A stretch of 47,462 bases of DNA, from assembly GCA_021201815.1 (NCBI GenBank), contig JAJQEC010000074.1, forward strand, positions 1-47,462, written 5' to 3'. This DNA is from Candidatus Azobacteroides sp. GTDB taxonomy: Bacteria; Bacteroidota; Bacteroidia; Bacteroidales; WRGA01. The position numbers were made by a program, and so were the translations under genes. The first letter of the stretch is position 1. Each line of letters begins with the position of its first letter. Shown here in pieces: positions 36,272 to 45,587 of the stretch. The notes beneath the pieces were generated by a model. It had not been told where the DNA came from. It saw nothing but the letters and a program-made list of their open reading frames with translations, and did not search any database.

Positions 36272-36712
36272 ATGTCCTATACCCAAATCCTTTATCACAT
36301 TGTAATCCGCACTAAAAGTAGCTTTTGCACCATTCCCCGGGAGCATTTCCTGCAATTATACAAGTACATATGGGGCATCATCAGGAATAAAAAAGGTACT
36401 CTTTACCGCATTAATGGAGTGGAAGATCATATCCACTTGGTGTGTGACCTTCCTCCTTGCATTTCCCTGGCAAATTATGTAAAAGATATTAAAGTGGCTT
36501 CCTCCCTGTGGATGAAGCACTCAGGTCTTTTTCCTTCCTTTGATGGGTGGTCAAAAGGATATTGCGCATTAACTTATTCCTATAAGGGAAAAGATATTCT
36601 TATCCGGTATGTGAAGAATCAACAGGCACATCATAAAAGGGAAACCTACCGGGAAGAAATAGCCCGCTTTTTTGCGGAGATGGGAGTAGAAGTGGATGAA
36701 CGTTTTTTCTAG
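36272..36712 (+). CDS. REP-associated tyrosine transposase (RAYT, IS200-like Y1 HUH family)
   Basis: The start is set at the ATG at 36272, giving 146 residues, normal for the Transposase_17 family; upstream in-frame codons have no family match. The HUH motif is HIH in GVEDHIHLVCDLPP. The C-terminal helix IRYVKNQQAHHKRETYREE carries the candidate catalytic Tyr and the conserved NQ..HH. Y1 HUH enzymes nick single-stranded DNA and join to the 5' end through that Tyr. The gene is flanked by element C (inverted) and element D, which begins directly after the stop codon. This is the arrangement of a REPtron rather than a plain IS200. No TnpB gene is present. It appears intact. Confidence 0.9.
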   Translation: MSYTQILYHIVIRTKSSFCTIPREHFLQLYKYIWGIIRNKKGTLYRINGVEDHIHLVCDLPPCISLANYVKDIKVASSLWMKHSGLFPSFDGWSKGYCALTYSYKGKDILIRYVKNQQAHHKRETYREEIARFFAEMGVEVDERFF

Positions 36713-36812
36713 TTCAACCCGCTTCGGGGTTGGGTGAAAGGGTAATTGTCTTTCTTTTCCCCCGGTCGCTGCGCTTCACCGGGGGTTACACTAGTTAATC
36801 CCTTCGGGTTTA
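36713..36812 (+). repeat. RAYT-associated REP element D
   Basis: TTCAACCCGCTTCGGGGTTG, CCCCCGGTCGCTGCGCTTCA with CCGGGGG, and AATCCCTTCGGGTTT. Same orientation as element A. It starts at the base after the transposase stop codon. Confidence 0.85.
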
Positions 36813-37107
36813 TGCACGAGAAGCTAAGTCTTGATTTTTTTGGCACTTTTTTTCTTGATAAAAAAGACATATTGTAAGTATATTATCTTGAATGCTCCTT
36901 CAAAAGCTTTTGGCACCCTATAATATTTCATATATTAAGAAAAGTGTCTTTCTTTCATTCATTGAGCAAGATCAATTATTTCCATTTTATACGTTCTCCA
37001 TATAGAAAAAGAAAGATCCCGGATAATTTTAATGTGTTTCCCTTTCCAGCTATCCGTTTGGATTTTGTTGGCTATGTCTCTTTTCTTGAAATACCATCTT
37101 CCTTTTC

Positions 37108-39972
37108 TTATCGTTTAATTATTTTAAATTGTTTATTTCCTGCTTTCAGGATATATATTCCTTCCGGCAAATGGGAAAGGTCTATCGTTTCCGGGTTTCT
37201 TTGGCTTGTGGTGCACAGGTGTATTCTGCCTGTCAGGTCATAGATCATCACCGGCTGGTCCACGGCATGCTTGATGGTAATATGGTCTCTGACAGAGGTC
37301 GGGTATACCTTGCACCCGGTTTGCGGTGAATCCGGAATATGTACCGTATGATTCGGTCGGTTGAAGGTCGGTGCCTGGATCACCCAGTGCTCACTGCCAT
37401 CCGGTACCCGGGCGTAACTCATATTGGCCGCTAAGGCCGGAAAAGAAACCCGGTCGGCTAGGTATACAGTTCCTTCTGCATCTTCATACGCCAGGGAAAG
37501 GGTTTCCCCGCTTTTGCTCAGTCCGAAATTCGTATGCAATACGCCCTGATGGGGTTCACTATCTGCCCATACAATCAGCCTTCCTTTAGCCGGAATAAGC
37601 GTTTTAAGCAAATCTGTTTCCGGAATCCGGTATAACGTAGGATCAGACGGTTTATCGCTCAGGTACCATCCGGCTATGTTGATATCGGTATCTCCGGCAT
37701 TATACAGTTCTATATAATCGTCCGTATCGCCGTATTCGTCTTTTATGAGGGTATTGCTGGCTACTATTTCATTGATATATACCTGTGGGGTTTCCAGCGG
37801 GTCTCCTTCTTCGTAGATGGCTGTTAGTTCCATATCTTCATTCAGAAGGGAAGTATAAGTTTCTTCGTTCGTAGTCCGTATATTTCCGGATGTTCCGTTT
37901 TTGATTTCCCAGTGGGAAAACCGGTAGCCCGGCAAAGAAAGCGGGGAAATGGAAAAAGCATGGTCCCGGAAGTAACGCAGCCGGATAGAAGCATCCCGTA
38001 TGGTTTCCGCATTGAACCGGTAAGCGGCCTGAGGAATGTTGGAGGTAACGCTTAGCGTATGCACCGGAGCATGATCTGCCAGGTATTCGCTCAGGTGAGT
38101 AAGCATCACTTCTGCACGGGTTGCGGAGAAATTTTTCATGTTGGCTATATCCGTAGAAAAATCCCTTCTGCTTCCCCACTTGTTTTTATGATGGACGATC
38201 TCTTGTTCTATCCGGGATGCAATGCTGTCCATAATATGATTCACCCGTTCCGTAGCAAAAGTAGAAGACATATGGATGCAATACCGGTCTGTAAATCTGC
38301 GTTTAAATGTCTCATTCAGGATCAGCCGGCGGATGGTGTACGAAGCCCAAATAGGGGCCTTCGTAAAGACATAACTCACGGTTCGGGAGTTGTGTGCATT
38401 CAGGTTTACCAGGTTAAAGCCATAGTCCGTATCGTACATAATCCAACGCCACTTTCCCCCTTCTTTTTCTTTCCAGACCTTAAAATTGTTATGGGGCCAG
38501 TCGGTGGTGTTTTCGAAATACATTTCCGCAATCATATAGTCCATATAACTTTCCAGGTCCACCATTTCCGATATCTCTTTGTATATATCCGGATCGGTCA
38601 CATCCTGGTCCCTGAGAAAAACCGTAAAGGAGAGGAAAGCAGGATGGGTCTGAATTTCTGTGGTTTCCAGCAGGTAAAAGTCTTCTTCATCCAATCCGTA
38701 GTTGGTATAGAGGTAATCTTTATTGCTTCGTTCCCGTAGGTTCTGAATACCGTAATATTCCCCGTTCATAAAGCAGATGGCCGGTTCATAAGCCAGGTAA
38801 TCGATATCCATCCGGTTTATTACCAGGGAATGCATAAATCCGTCCCGCATCATGCTGTAATTAAAGTCATTCCCTGAATTGCGGAATTGAATATCCTTGT
38901 ATTTCCGGTTGGGTTTGGCAGCCGGGAATATATCATACCTCAGGCGGTTATCCCCGAACTTTTTTCTGGGGGAGATTTTCAGGGATTTTTGCGGATTGGT
39001 ACGGGAACCTCCACCGGAAATGGAAATATCCAGCTCCTGATTTAAGCATACCGTTCCGGTTTTATCGTATAACTCGAAATTTGCCGGACGGCGCCAGTCC
39101 CGGTTGTAATTGGCTATCAATGTATTGACGCCTCTTATCCCGTTTTTTCCTACTGTATAAATGCCGATCCAGTCGTCCCAGAGGTTTTTTTCTTCTGTCA
39201 CGATCGAAACGACCGGTAGATTAAAATCCCGTTCGTTTATAAAATACGTATTCGTTACTATGTTGCCGGGTATTTTCCCGTTGGCAAAGATTTGTGCCCT
39301 GACAATACTTGTGCTGGCGATAGGGATTTCCGTTCCCGGCGTGTATTGCAGCGAATGATCCGGATGGGGTTCCGAGCCATCCAGGGTATAATAGATGGTT
39401 TCTCCGTTGGCCGGGGTTCCGAATGACAGCCTGCAGCTTCCGGAATAAAACCCGCCGGGAAGGGAAAAGACCGGATCCGTGCAGATAGCGGTTGCCTGGG
39501 TTTTTCCGTTATTAGATTCGCCGGGGCTGTAGTCCGGAAAGAATACCCAGTTCCCGTTGCCATCCGTAGCCCTGCCGTACGAGGTATTTCTTTTCTGTTG
39601 GGGATAGGTCACGCTATCTGCCAGCTTTCCATTTTTATCGAACAGGTAAAGGGTACCTCCTTCGGGAGCTAATTTAAAAGATGCTCTTCCCGTAATCTCC
39701 GGTCGTTCGAACCAGAGTACATGGAATCCTCCCGGGGGAATAAGCCTGGAAGAAGGCTGCCATTTCTCCGGATCGGAAGGGTCGTCGGTAAAAAAATAAT
39801 CTTCCGGGTTAAGGGATGTTTCACTGGCGTTATATATTTCCACCCACATGCTGTAGTCCCAGGCATCGTCCATAACCGCAGATACATTATTGGTCATCAG
39901 TTCGTTAATGCGTAACTGTGAAAAGACCGGAACGGATATAAAAATCAACAAAAAGGAAATATATTTTTTCAT
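37108..39972 (-). CDS. CotH kinase-family surface protein with lamin-tail domains and T9SS C-terminus
   Basis: This 954-residue protein has a signal peptide (KKYISFLLIFISVPVFSQ). A lamin-tail domain follows (about 20-140: LRINELMTNN, WVEIYN, FTDDPSDPEKW), then a chitobiase-C-like segment (about 180-245: GETIYYTLDGSEPHPD). The CotH kinase-like domain is at about 250-620 (WRRPANFELYDKTG, SLKISPRKKFGDNRLRYD, NLRERSNKDYLYTNYGLDEED, WRWIMYDTDYGFN). Next are an InlB-like repeat, a second lamin tail (about 735-860) and a T9SS-type C-terminal domain (GCKVYPTSVRDHITIKH...EGIYILKAG). CotH domains can be atypical protein kinases; a surface kinase or spore-coat-like role here is inference. It has a close paralogue at 40068-43457, 95 bp away. 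Confidence 0.88.
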   Translation of the reverse strand: MKKYISFLLIFISVPVFSQLRINELMTNNVSAVMDDAWDYSMWVEIYNASETSLNPEDYFFTDDPSDPEKWQPSSRLIPPGGFHVLWFERPEITGRASFKLAPEGGTLYLFDKNGKLADSVTYPQQKRNTSYGRATDGNGNWVFFPDYSPGESNNGKTQATAICTDPVFSLPGGFYSGSCRLSFGTPANGETIYYTLDGSEPHPDHSLQYTPGTEIPIASTSIVRAQIFANGKIPGNIVTNTYFINERDFNLPVVSIVTEEKNLWDDWIGIYTVGKNGIRGVNTLIANYNRDWRRPANFELYDKTGTVCLNQELDISISGGGSRTNPQKSLKISPRKKFGDNRLRYDIFPAAKPNRKYKDIQFRNSGNDFNYSMMRDGFMHSLVINRMDIDYLAYEPAICFMNGEYYGIQNLRERSNKDYLYTNYGLDEEDFYLLETTEIQTHPAFLSFTVFLRDQDVTDPDIYKEISEMVDLESYMDYMIAEMYFENTTDWPHNNFKVWKEKEGGKWRWIMYDTDYGFNLVNLNAHNSRTVSYVFTKAPIWASYTIRRLILNETFKRRFTDRYCIHMSSTFATERVNHIMDSIASRIEQEIVHHKNKWGSRRDFSTDIANMKNFSATRAEVMLTHLSEYLADHAPVHTLSVTSNIPQAAYRFNAETIRDASIRLRYFRDHAFSISPLSLPGYRFSHWEIKNGTSGNIRTTNEETYTSLLNEDMELTAIYEEGDPLETPQVYINEIVASNTLIKDEYGDTDDYIELYNAGDTDINIAGWYLSDKPSDPTLYRIPETDLLKTLIPAKGRLIVWADSEPHQGVLHTNFGLSKSGETLSLAYEDAEGTVYLADRVSFPALAANMSYARVPDGSEHWVIQAPTFNRPNHTVHIPDSPQTGCKVYPTSVRDHITIKHAVDQPVMIYDLTGRIHLCTTSQRNPETIDLSHLPEGIYILKAGNKQFKIIKR

Positions 39973-40067
39973 ATGGAAAATGTGTACTTATTCATTTATC
40001 CGGTTAAGGATTTTGTTGAACGAAAAGATGCTTTCGCTTTTACTTGCGTATTGTTTTATCCGGATAT

Positions 40068-43000
40068 TCATTCCATCTTTATTACTTTATATGCTATGTT
40101 TTCTATGGTAAGGATATACATTCCTTCCGGATACCGGGTCATGTCAATCTTTTCTTTTCCGGAACCGGCTACGGAAGCATAGAGCAAGTGTCCGGAAAAT
40201 GTGTAGATCCTTATCATCCGGTTTTCTGCATTCTCAACGGTTATATGGTCTGTTACTTTTGTCGGGTATACCAAAAAAGGAGAAGACGGGAGGCGTTGTA
40301 TCATGCTTCCGGTTGAATTCGGCTCATTGAATGTCGGCGGTTGAATCACCCATGTGTCACTGCCGTCAGGAACCCGGGCATAGCTCATATTAGCGGGAAG
40401 TGCGGGGAATGTTACTTTATCGGCTTCTACCAGGGTTTCATCGGCATTTTTATAAGAAAGTACGAGGGTTTCCCCGTCTTTGCTCAGACTGAAATTTGTA
40501 TGTAAGATCCCCTGATGCGGTTCTCCGTCTGCCCATAGGATGATTCTGCCTTTTGCCGGGATAAGGGTCCGGACAGGGTCGGTCGCAGGGATTTCATATA
40601 ACACCGGGTTCTCCGGTTTATCACTGATGTACCATCCTGCCATGTTTACATCGGTTTCCCCGACATTGTATAACTCTATATAATCGTCCGTATCTCCGTA
40701 TTCATCTGTTATTTCCGTATTGCTTGCCACAATTTCATTGATAACGATTTCAGGAACTTCCAGCGGGTCTCCTTCTTCATAGATGGCTGTTAATTGCACA
40801 TCGGAAGTCAACACCGTACTGAAAACCGGATGTTCGTATATGGTCACGTTTTGTCCTGTTTCCTGTTGACAGGACAGGCTCAGGTCGAAAATAAGGTCTG
40901 TGCTTTTTACGCTTACCTGGTGGACTTCCACGGCAAGGAGGTTGGTGCCTTCTTTCAACAGGCTTTTATCTACCGGAAAGGTGGCTGTTACTCCATTTCC
41001 TGCCATCGTGGCCAGGGTATGGAACGATAAGGACCCGGAAGGCAGGTTATGGCGTCCTATTTCTGTTCCGTTTATATATACGGCAGCTCCGTCATCCATA
41101 AATACGCTTACGGTAAAGTTTTCATATTCTTCCGGGTTGGTGAGCCGGAATGTTTTCCGGAAGTAGGCGGTAGGGTATTTATTGTCCGGATCATCCCCAT
41201 AGCCGATGGTTGTTTTTTCTCCCATTCCACCGTAACCCAGCCGAGCTTCCCCGCTTTTCCATGCCTGGTCATTATAGCTTTCCGTGTGCCAGTTGGCTGC
41301 CGGTATGCCTTCCAGGTCCCAGTACTTCCATGTGCTACCCATGGGTACGGGCAGACGCGTTTCTGTGATCCGGTCCGATTGTTCCCAGTGTTTAAAATTG
41401 TATCCGGGCAATGGATTGGCTTTCAGGGTAACGGCCCGGTTTCCGAAATAAGACAGTATCACCTGGCTGTCCCGGATTGTTTCCGTATTGAAAAGATAAG
41501 AAGCGTGCGGAATATTGGAGCGAATGTCCAGCGTATGCCGGATGCTGCTGTTTACCAGGGAACTTTTGCCCAGATCATTCAGGATTTTACCGGGCCGCAG
41601 AGCCGCGAAATTTTTCATATTGGCCAGGTCTTCCGTAAAACCACGTGCAGATCCCCATTTATTTTTATGATAAACGATTTCATTGGCTATGCGTCCGGAA
41701 ATGCTGTCCATGATATGGATTACCCGTTCCGTAGCAAAAGTAGAAGCCATGTGGATGCAGAACCGGTCGATAAATTTATTTTTAAAGGTTTCATTCAGGA
41801 TAAGGCGCCGGACCGGATATGTACACCATTCCACACTTCCGTCGTTGAAGACAATCGAAACCGGGTTGTGATTGTTATGCCCGTTCAGGTCGTGATAATT
41901 GTATCCATAGTCCGTATCGAGCAGAATCCAGCGCCATTTGCCGCCTGTTTTCTTTTTCCAGACTTTAAAGTTATTCTGAGGCCAGTCGTAGTTGGCATAA
42001 TACATTTCCGCGATCAGGTAATCTATGTAACTGTCTGTATCGATCATTTCACAGGCCTGCCGGTAGATTTCCTCATCGGCCGGATGATTGTTTCTCAGGA
42101 AATCCGTCACTTCCTGAAAATGGATATCCTCCGTAATTTCCGTTGTTTCCAGCAGGTAAATATCTTCTTCGTCCAACCCGTAGTTGGTATACAGATAATC
42201 TTTATTGGTCCTTTCCCGTACATTGATGATTCCGGAATACACTCCGTTCAGGAAATATACGGCCGGTTCATAGGCTTGGTAATCGATATCCATCCGTCCT
42301 GCTACCAGCGATTGCATGAATGCATCCCGTATCATGGTGTTTCCGAAGTCATTTCCCGAATTCCGGAGCAGGATGTCTTTAAACTTCCGGTTGGGTTTGG
42401 TTGCTGAAAAAACATCGTACCGCAGGCGGTTATCCCCGAACTTTTTCCGGGGAGATATTTTCAGGGATTTCAGGGGAAAGGTACGGGTATAGCCTCCGGA
42501 TACGGAGATGTCCAGTTCCTGATTGAGACACAGGTTCCCTTCTTTATCATACATCTCGAAATTGGCCGGCCGGCGCCAGTTCCGGTTGTAATTGGCTTGT
42601 CCGTTGTTGACTCCGGGGATACCGTTTTTCCCGACGACATAAATTCCTGTCATCTCATCATACAGGTTTTTGTCTTCGGTAACTACGGAAATGGTATAGG
42701 TCAGGTCAAATTCCCTTTCATTTATAAAATAAGTATGGGTAAGGATGTTTCCCGGAATTTTTCCGTCGGCAAAGGATTGCGCCCGGAGAATGCTTGTTTT
42801 GCTAATGGGTATTTCTTGTCCTGGTACATATTTTTCCGATGTGTCGGGGTTCGGTTCCGAACCGTTCAGGGTATAATAAATGGTTTCTCCGGCTTCCGGT
42901 GTCCGGAAGGAGATGTGCAAGGTGCCTGCATAAAATCCGCCGGGAAGGGAAAATACCGGGTCCGTGCAGATAGTGGTTGCCTGGGTTTTTCCGTTATTGG

Positions 43001-43457
43001 ATTCGCCGGGGCTGTAGTCCGGAAAGAAAGTCTAGCCGCCGGTGCCGTCGGTCATTCTTCCGTAAGAGGTATTTCTTTTCTGTGCCGGATAGGTTACGCG
43101 GTCAATAAGTTTCCCGGTAGCATGAAAAAGATACAGGCTACCCCCTTCCGGCGCCAATTTGAAAGAAGACCGGCCTGTCATTTCAGGACGTTCGAAATAC
43201 AGTATATGGAAGCCTTTCGGGGGGATCGGATAGGAAAGGGGTTGCCACTTTTCCGGATCGGAAGGGTCGTCGGTGAAAAAATATTCCTGTTGGTTTACGG
43301 TTTCTTCGCTTTCGTTGTAGAGTTCTACCCACATGCTGTAATCCCACGCATCGTCCATGACGGCAGATACGTTATTACTCATCAGTTCATTGATGCGTAA
43401 TTGGGAGAAAACGGGCAGGCAGGCAAGAAAAGAAAACAGAAACGGTATTTTTTTCAT
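40068..43457 (-). pseudogene. CotH kinase-family paralogue interrupted by an in-frame amber codon
   Basis: Read through, this frame is 1,129 codons plus stop. It aligns end to end with the neighbouring CotH protein: signal peptide (KKIPFLFSFLACLPVFSQ), lamin tail, chitobiase-C-like segment, CotH domain, InlB-like part, second lamin tail, T9SS domain. A TAG at 43032-43034 replaces the TGG (Trp) found in the paralogue (DGNGNWVFF versus DGTGG-stop-TFF), with the frame intact on both sides. This leaves an N-terminal piece 43032-43457 and a long C-terminal frame whose first ATG is at 42920. It also carries an extra jelly-roll-like domain of about 175 residues before the second lamin tail. It is either a true pseudogene by one substitution or a sequencing error. 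Confidence 0.85.
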
Positions 43458-44192
43458 GGTCCGGGGAACTTATATGTAAGGAATCTCAGATTTCAGGGTA
43501 TGTATCAGGATTGCCAATGCAAATGTAACTCTTGGGGAAAGAAGAGGGATTAGTATTTTGATATGAAAACTTTCATTTTTGATTTAATTTTTGGTTCTTG
43601 AAGAACAGGGAAAATTATTTTTAAAGACAGCCAGTGTATGATGGATGCTTTTTTAAGTGACGGAACAGAGGAAATTATATAAGAATAATATTAAACTTTA
43701 TTTTTAGCTAGCTTCGGGTTAGGTAGAGAATGGGAAGGGAATTATTTTTTATATAAAAATGCTTTCTTCTTTCCGGAAGAAAAGGAATGGAACCTCTTTT
43801 CAGGCTTATGGGAAAAAGGGGAATGTGAAGGAAAGGTAAAATGATGAATTTGTCCGCTAAAAACAAGGGTATAGTGAATAACCGTTAGTCTGCAGCCGAT
43901 ATAACATCTTTCTGAATCCGGGTACGACATGGCTGAGGAAAATATATTATTTACCTCTTAGTAATCTGGGAACTACCTCTTAAGAGTTGGTCAACTACCT
44001 TAAGGTAGTTGACCAACTATGTTAACCGAAATACCCAACTACCTTAAGGTAAATGTCCGGTTTTGACTAAAAAAACGGCTTTTTTGCCGTAGTAGTTGCC
44101 CAACTACGTTAAGGTAGTTGGGCTGTTTTGAAAAATAAAAAGAAGATCCCTGGCAGAAAACGTTATTGTTTTTGCCGGAAATACTCTTTTTA
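43458..44192. other. Long intergenic region with palindrome cluster
   Basis: No gene is supported. The left part (43458-43960) is featureless apart from a G-rich stretch around 43775-43850. The right part holds the palindromic units at 43971-44123 described separately. It lies between the promoter of the amber-interrupted CotH gene and the 3' end of the HU-like gene. Confidence 0.5.
43971..44123. repeat. Cluster of AACTACCTTAAGGTAGTT palindromes including a 34-bp perfect palindrome
   Basis: Units share the core CAACTACCTTAAGGTAGTTG, which is self-complementary. The best copy extends to a 34-bp perfect palindrome at 43985-44018 (AGTTGGT + core + ACCAACT). Related units lie at 43971-43990 (with CTCTTAAGAG), 44032-44050 (half-unit) and 44098-44123 (GCCCAACTAC...GTAGTTGGGC). 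A small ACGGC/GCCGT hairpin with a T6 loop sits at 44075-44090. The cluster is 70 bp downstream of the HU-like stop codon. Confidence 0.85.
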
Positions 44193-44633
44193 TTAGTACT
44201 GTTCACGTTCGGTTTTCCTGCTTTCTTCGCGGGTTTTTACCGATACTACCTGCTCGAATTCCAGGTTCTGAAGGTTGGGTTTCAGTAATTTGCCGGGCCG
44301 GAATTGTATTCGTGCTTTGCGTATATACTGCTTTGGAAACAGCGCAAGAGCATCAAAAGTAACGGCTCCTTCGCAGGATAGCTGGTACTGGAAACTGCCG
44401 AAGTCTCCCAAGTCCACCATATCTCCATTGGAAAGATGGTTTTTGATATTGGCAATCAGCCCGTGCAGGGTACTCAGGATATCGTTCTCTTCCAGGGCGC
44501 TTCTGCCGCCTAGTTCTTTGGCGATCTTCTTCAGGTCGACCTTTTCCCTGACCTGTGCTTTTGCATAAAAACGGTAGGGTTCTTCCGGTTTTAACGGATT
44601 GCGCATGTGCGCAACGGAATACTTCACACTCAT
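44193..44633 (-). CDS. HU-like DNA-binding protein (Bacteroidetes type)
   Basis: The start is taken as the ATG at 44633, giving 146 residues that begin MSVKYSVAHMRNP, the usual start of these proteins. The frame is open to 44819, but the extra 62 residues look non-coding. The fold has the HU landmarks: VDLKKIAKELGGRSALEENDILSTL (helices), NHLSNGDMVDLGDFGSFQYQL (DNA-binding strands) and a C-terminal tail rich in basic residues. It is one of the HU-like paralogues Bacteroidales carry in number and probably has a nucleoid-shaping role. It resembles the HU part of the protein at 531-1133 but lacks the winged-helix tail. Confidence 0.85.
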   Translation of the reverse strand: MSVKYSVAHMRNPLKPEEPYRFYAKAQVREKVDLKKIAKELGGRSALEENDILSTLHGLIANIKNHLSNGDMVDLGDFGSFQYQLSCEGAVTFDALALFPKQYIRKARIQFRPGKLLKPNLQNLEFEQVVSVKTREESRKTEREQY

Positions 44634-44988
44634 TGGATATTGTTTTAAATGATTAATACTGAGATAATACATTAAAAAAATGCTGATAGCTGCAGCATTT
44701 ATGGTCATTTCCTTAGCGAACGTTCTTTTTAAACTAAGGAGAATAGATATATAGCGTCCCTTGAATACTTTCCTGAAAAACAGGTGTTCTAGGGTGAGAA
44801 GATAATTTTCGTTCATCATTTCTTTCTTTTTTTATTTGTACAAATATACATTTAAAAAGTGTAATATGCAAATTATTTCCAAATTATTTTTGAATAAATG
44901 GGTATTTTTTATTTTATAAAGGTAGGAAGGGTGTATTTTTTATGAGGTAGTGGCGTGTGGCATTCTGTCGTATGAAGCCGTGTGGAGG
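44634..44988. other. Upstream region of the HU-like gene
   Basis: An open frame extends the HU-like gene to 44819, but it has no HU similarity. The AT-rich 44820-44930 part is the likely promoter zone. A partial AAGCCGTGTGG at 44975-44985 is a fragment of the dispersed palindromic repeat. Confidence 0.4.
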
Positions 44989-45040
44989 AGCCGTGTGCTG
45001 AGGCAGCACGGCTAGTAATATGACGCCGCTACGCGGCTTG
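44989..45040 (+). repeat. Dispersed palindromic repeat, copy 5 (AGCCGTG family)
   Basis: AGCCGTGTGCTGAGGCAGCA, CGGCTAGTAATATG and ACGCCGCTACGCGGCTTG: a near-ideal copy with both stems, preceded by a partial AAGCCGTGTGG. Confidence 0.9.
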
Positions 45041-45173
45041 AAGAGGGTTGGGGATTGTTTCCGGTTTTTTATGTTTTTTGTTCCGGGAGGATTCTTTGTC
45101 GGTATTTTTTAATAATTCCTTTCTCTTAATACTTCGGGTTAAGAGAAAGGAATATGAATGGGTGCTTGATTTG

Positions 45174-45310
45174 TAGTCGGAGGGAAGAAAGGAATGTTAC
45201 CGAACCTCTTCTTTTTGGCGAAGCGTAGAAGATAATGGTTATCACCAAACCCATCCCTTTTGGCGAAGCCAAAAGGGACTCCCCTTCTTCGAGGGGAGAG
45301 GAGTGGGATG
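45174..45310 (+). repeat. Direct repeat upstream copy (GTAGTCGGAGG ... TTTTGGCGAAGCC)
   Basis: GTAGTCGGAGGGAAGAAAGG, then CTTTTTGGCGAAGCGTAGAA, then a TCCCTTTTGGCGAAGCCAAA hairpin with AGGGACTCCCCT. The same order recurs at 47249-47462, with an insertion there. Copies flank the lipoprotein gene 45588-46949. The last third is the contig-end repeat. Confidence 0.75.
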
Positions 45311-45378
45311 CTTATTTTGGGGTAAAGAGGAAAGAGTATTTCGGGAGTGCTCTTAACATACCAGGATAATACAAAGTT

Positions 45379-45547
45379 ATGGCCGGAAGATTTCTCTCAT
45401 TATTATACTTCATGAAGCAAGCACTTAAAATGCAAGATGTGCAGGAGAATTCAACTCTGCTGATCTTACGCTTAATTCCGTTGACTGGTTATACCGAACG
45501 TTGTTTTTTCGAATTGTTAAATCAGCAGAGGAGAATCTTCCGGCCAT
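45379..45547. repeat. MITE-like nested inverted repeat
   Basis: ATGGCCGGAAGATTTCTC (45379-45396) pairs with GAGAATCTTCCGGCCAT (45531-45547), with one bulged T. Directly inside, CTCTGCTGAT (45455-45464) pairs with ATCAGCAGAG (45521-45530). The 169-bp unit has no gene of its own that I trust. It looks like a small non-autonomous element or a structured RNA. Confidence 0.55.
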
Positions 45548-45587
45548 CACTGGTTGGAAATCCCCTTGGAACAGGTTATCAGGTCCA

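Noticed and set aside
41049-42407. 452-residue plus-strand reading frame
   Set aside because: It lies wholly antisense to the CotH paralogue, whose domains are clear; the composition (many F, I, V, R) is that of a shadow frame.
43742-43930. 62-residue minus-strand reading frame
   Set aside because: Low-complexity His/Ser/Phe-rich product with no start context or similarity, in a repeat-bearing intergenic region.
43971-44123. CRISPR array
   Set aside because: The palindromic units vary in length and spacing, have no constant-length unique spacers and no cas genes nearby.
44634-44819. N-terminal extension of the HU-like gene
   Set aside because: The 62 extra residues have no HU similarity, and the ATG at 44633 starts the usual HU-like N-terminus.
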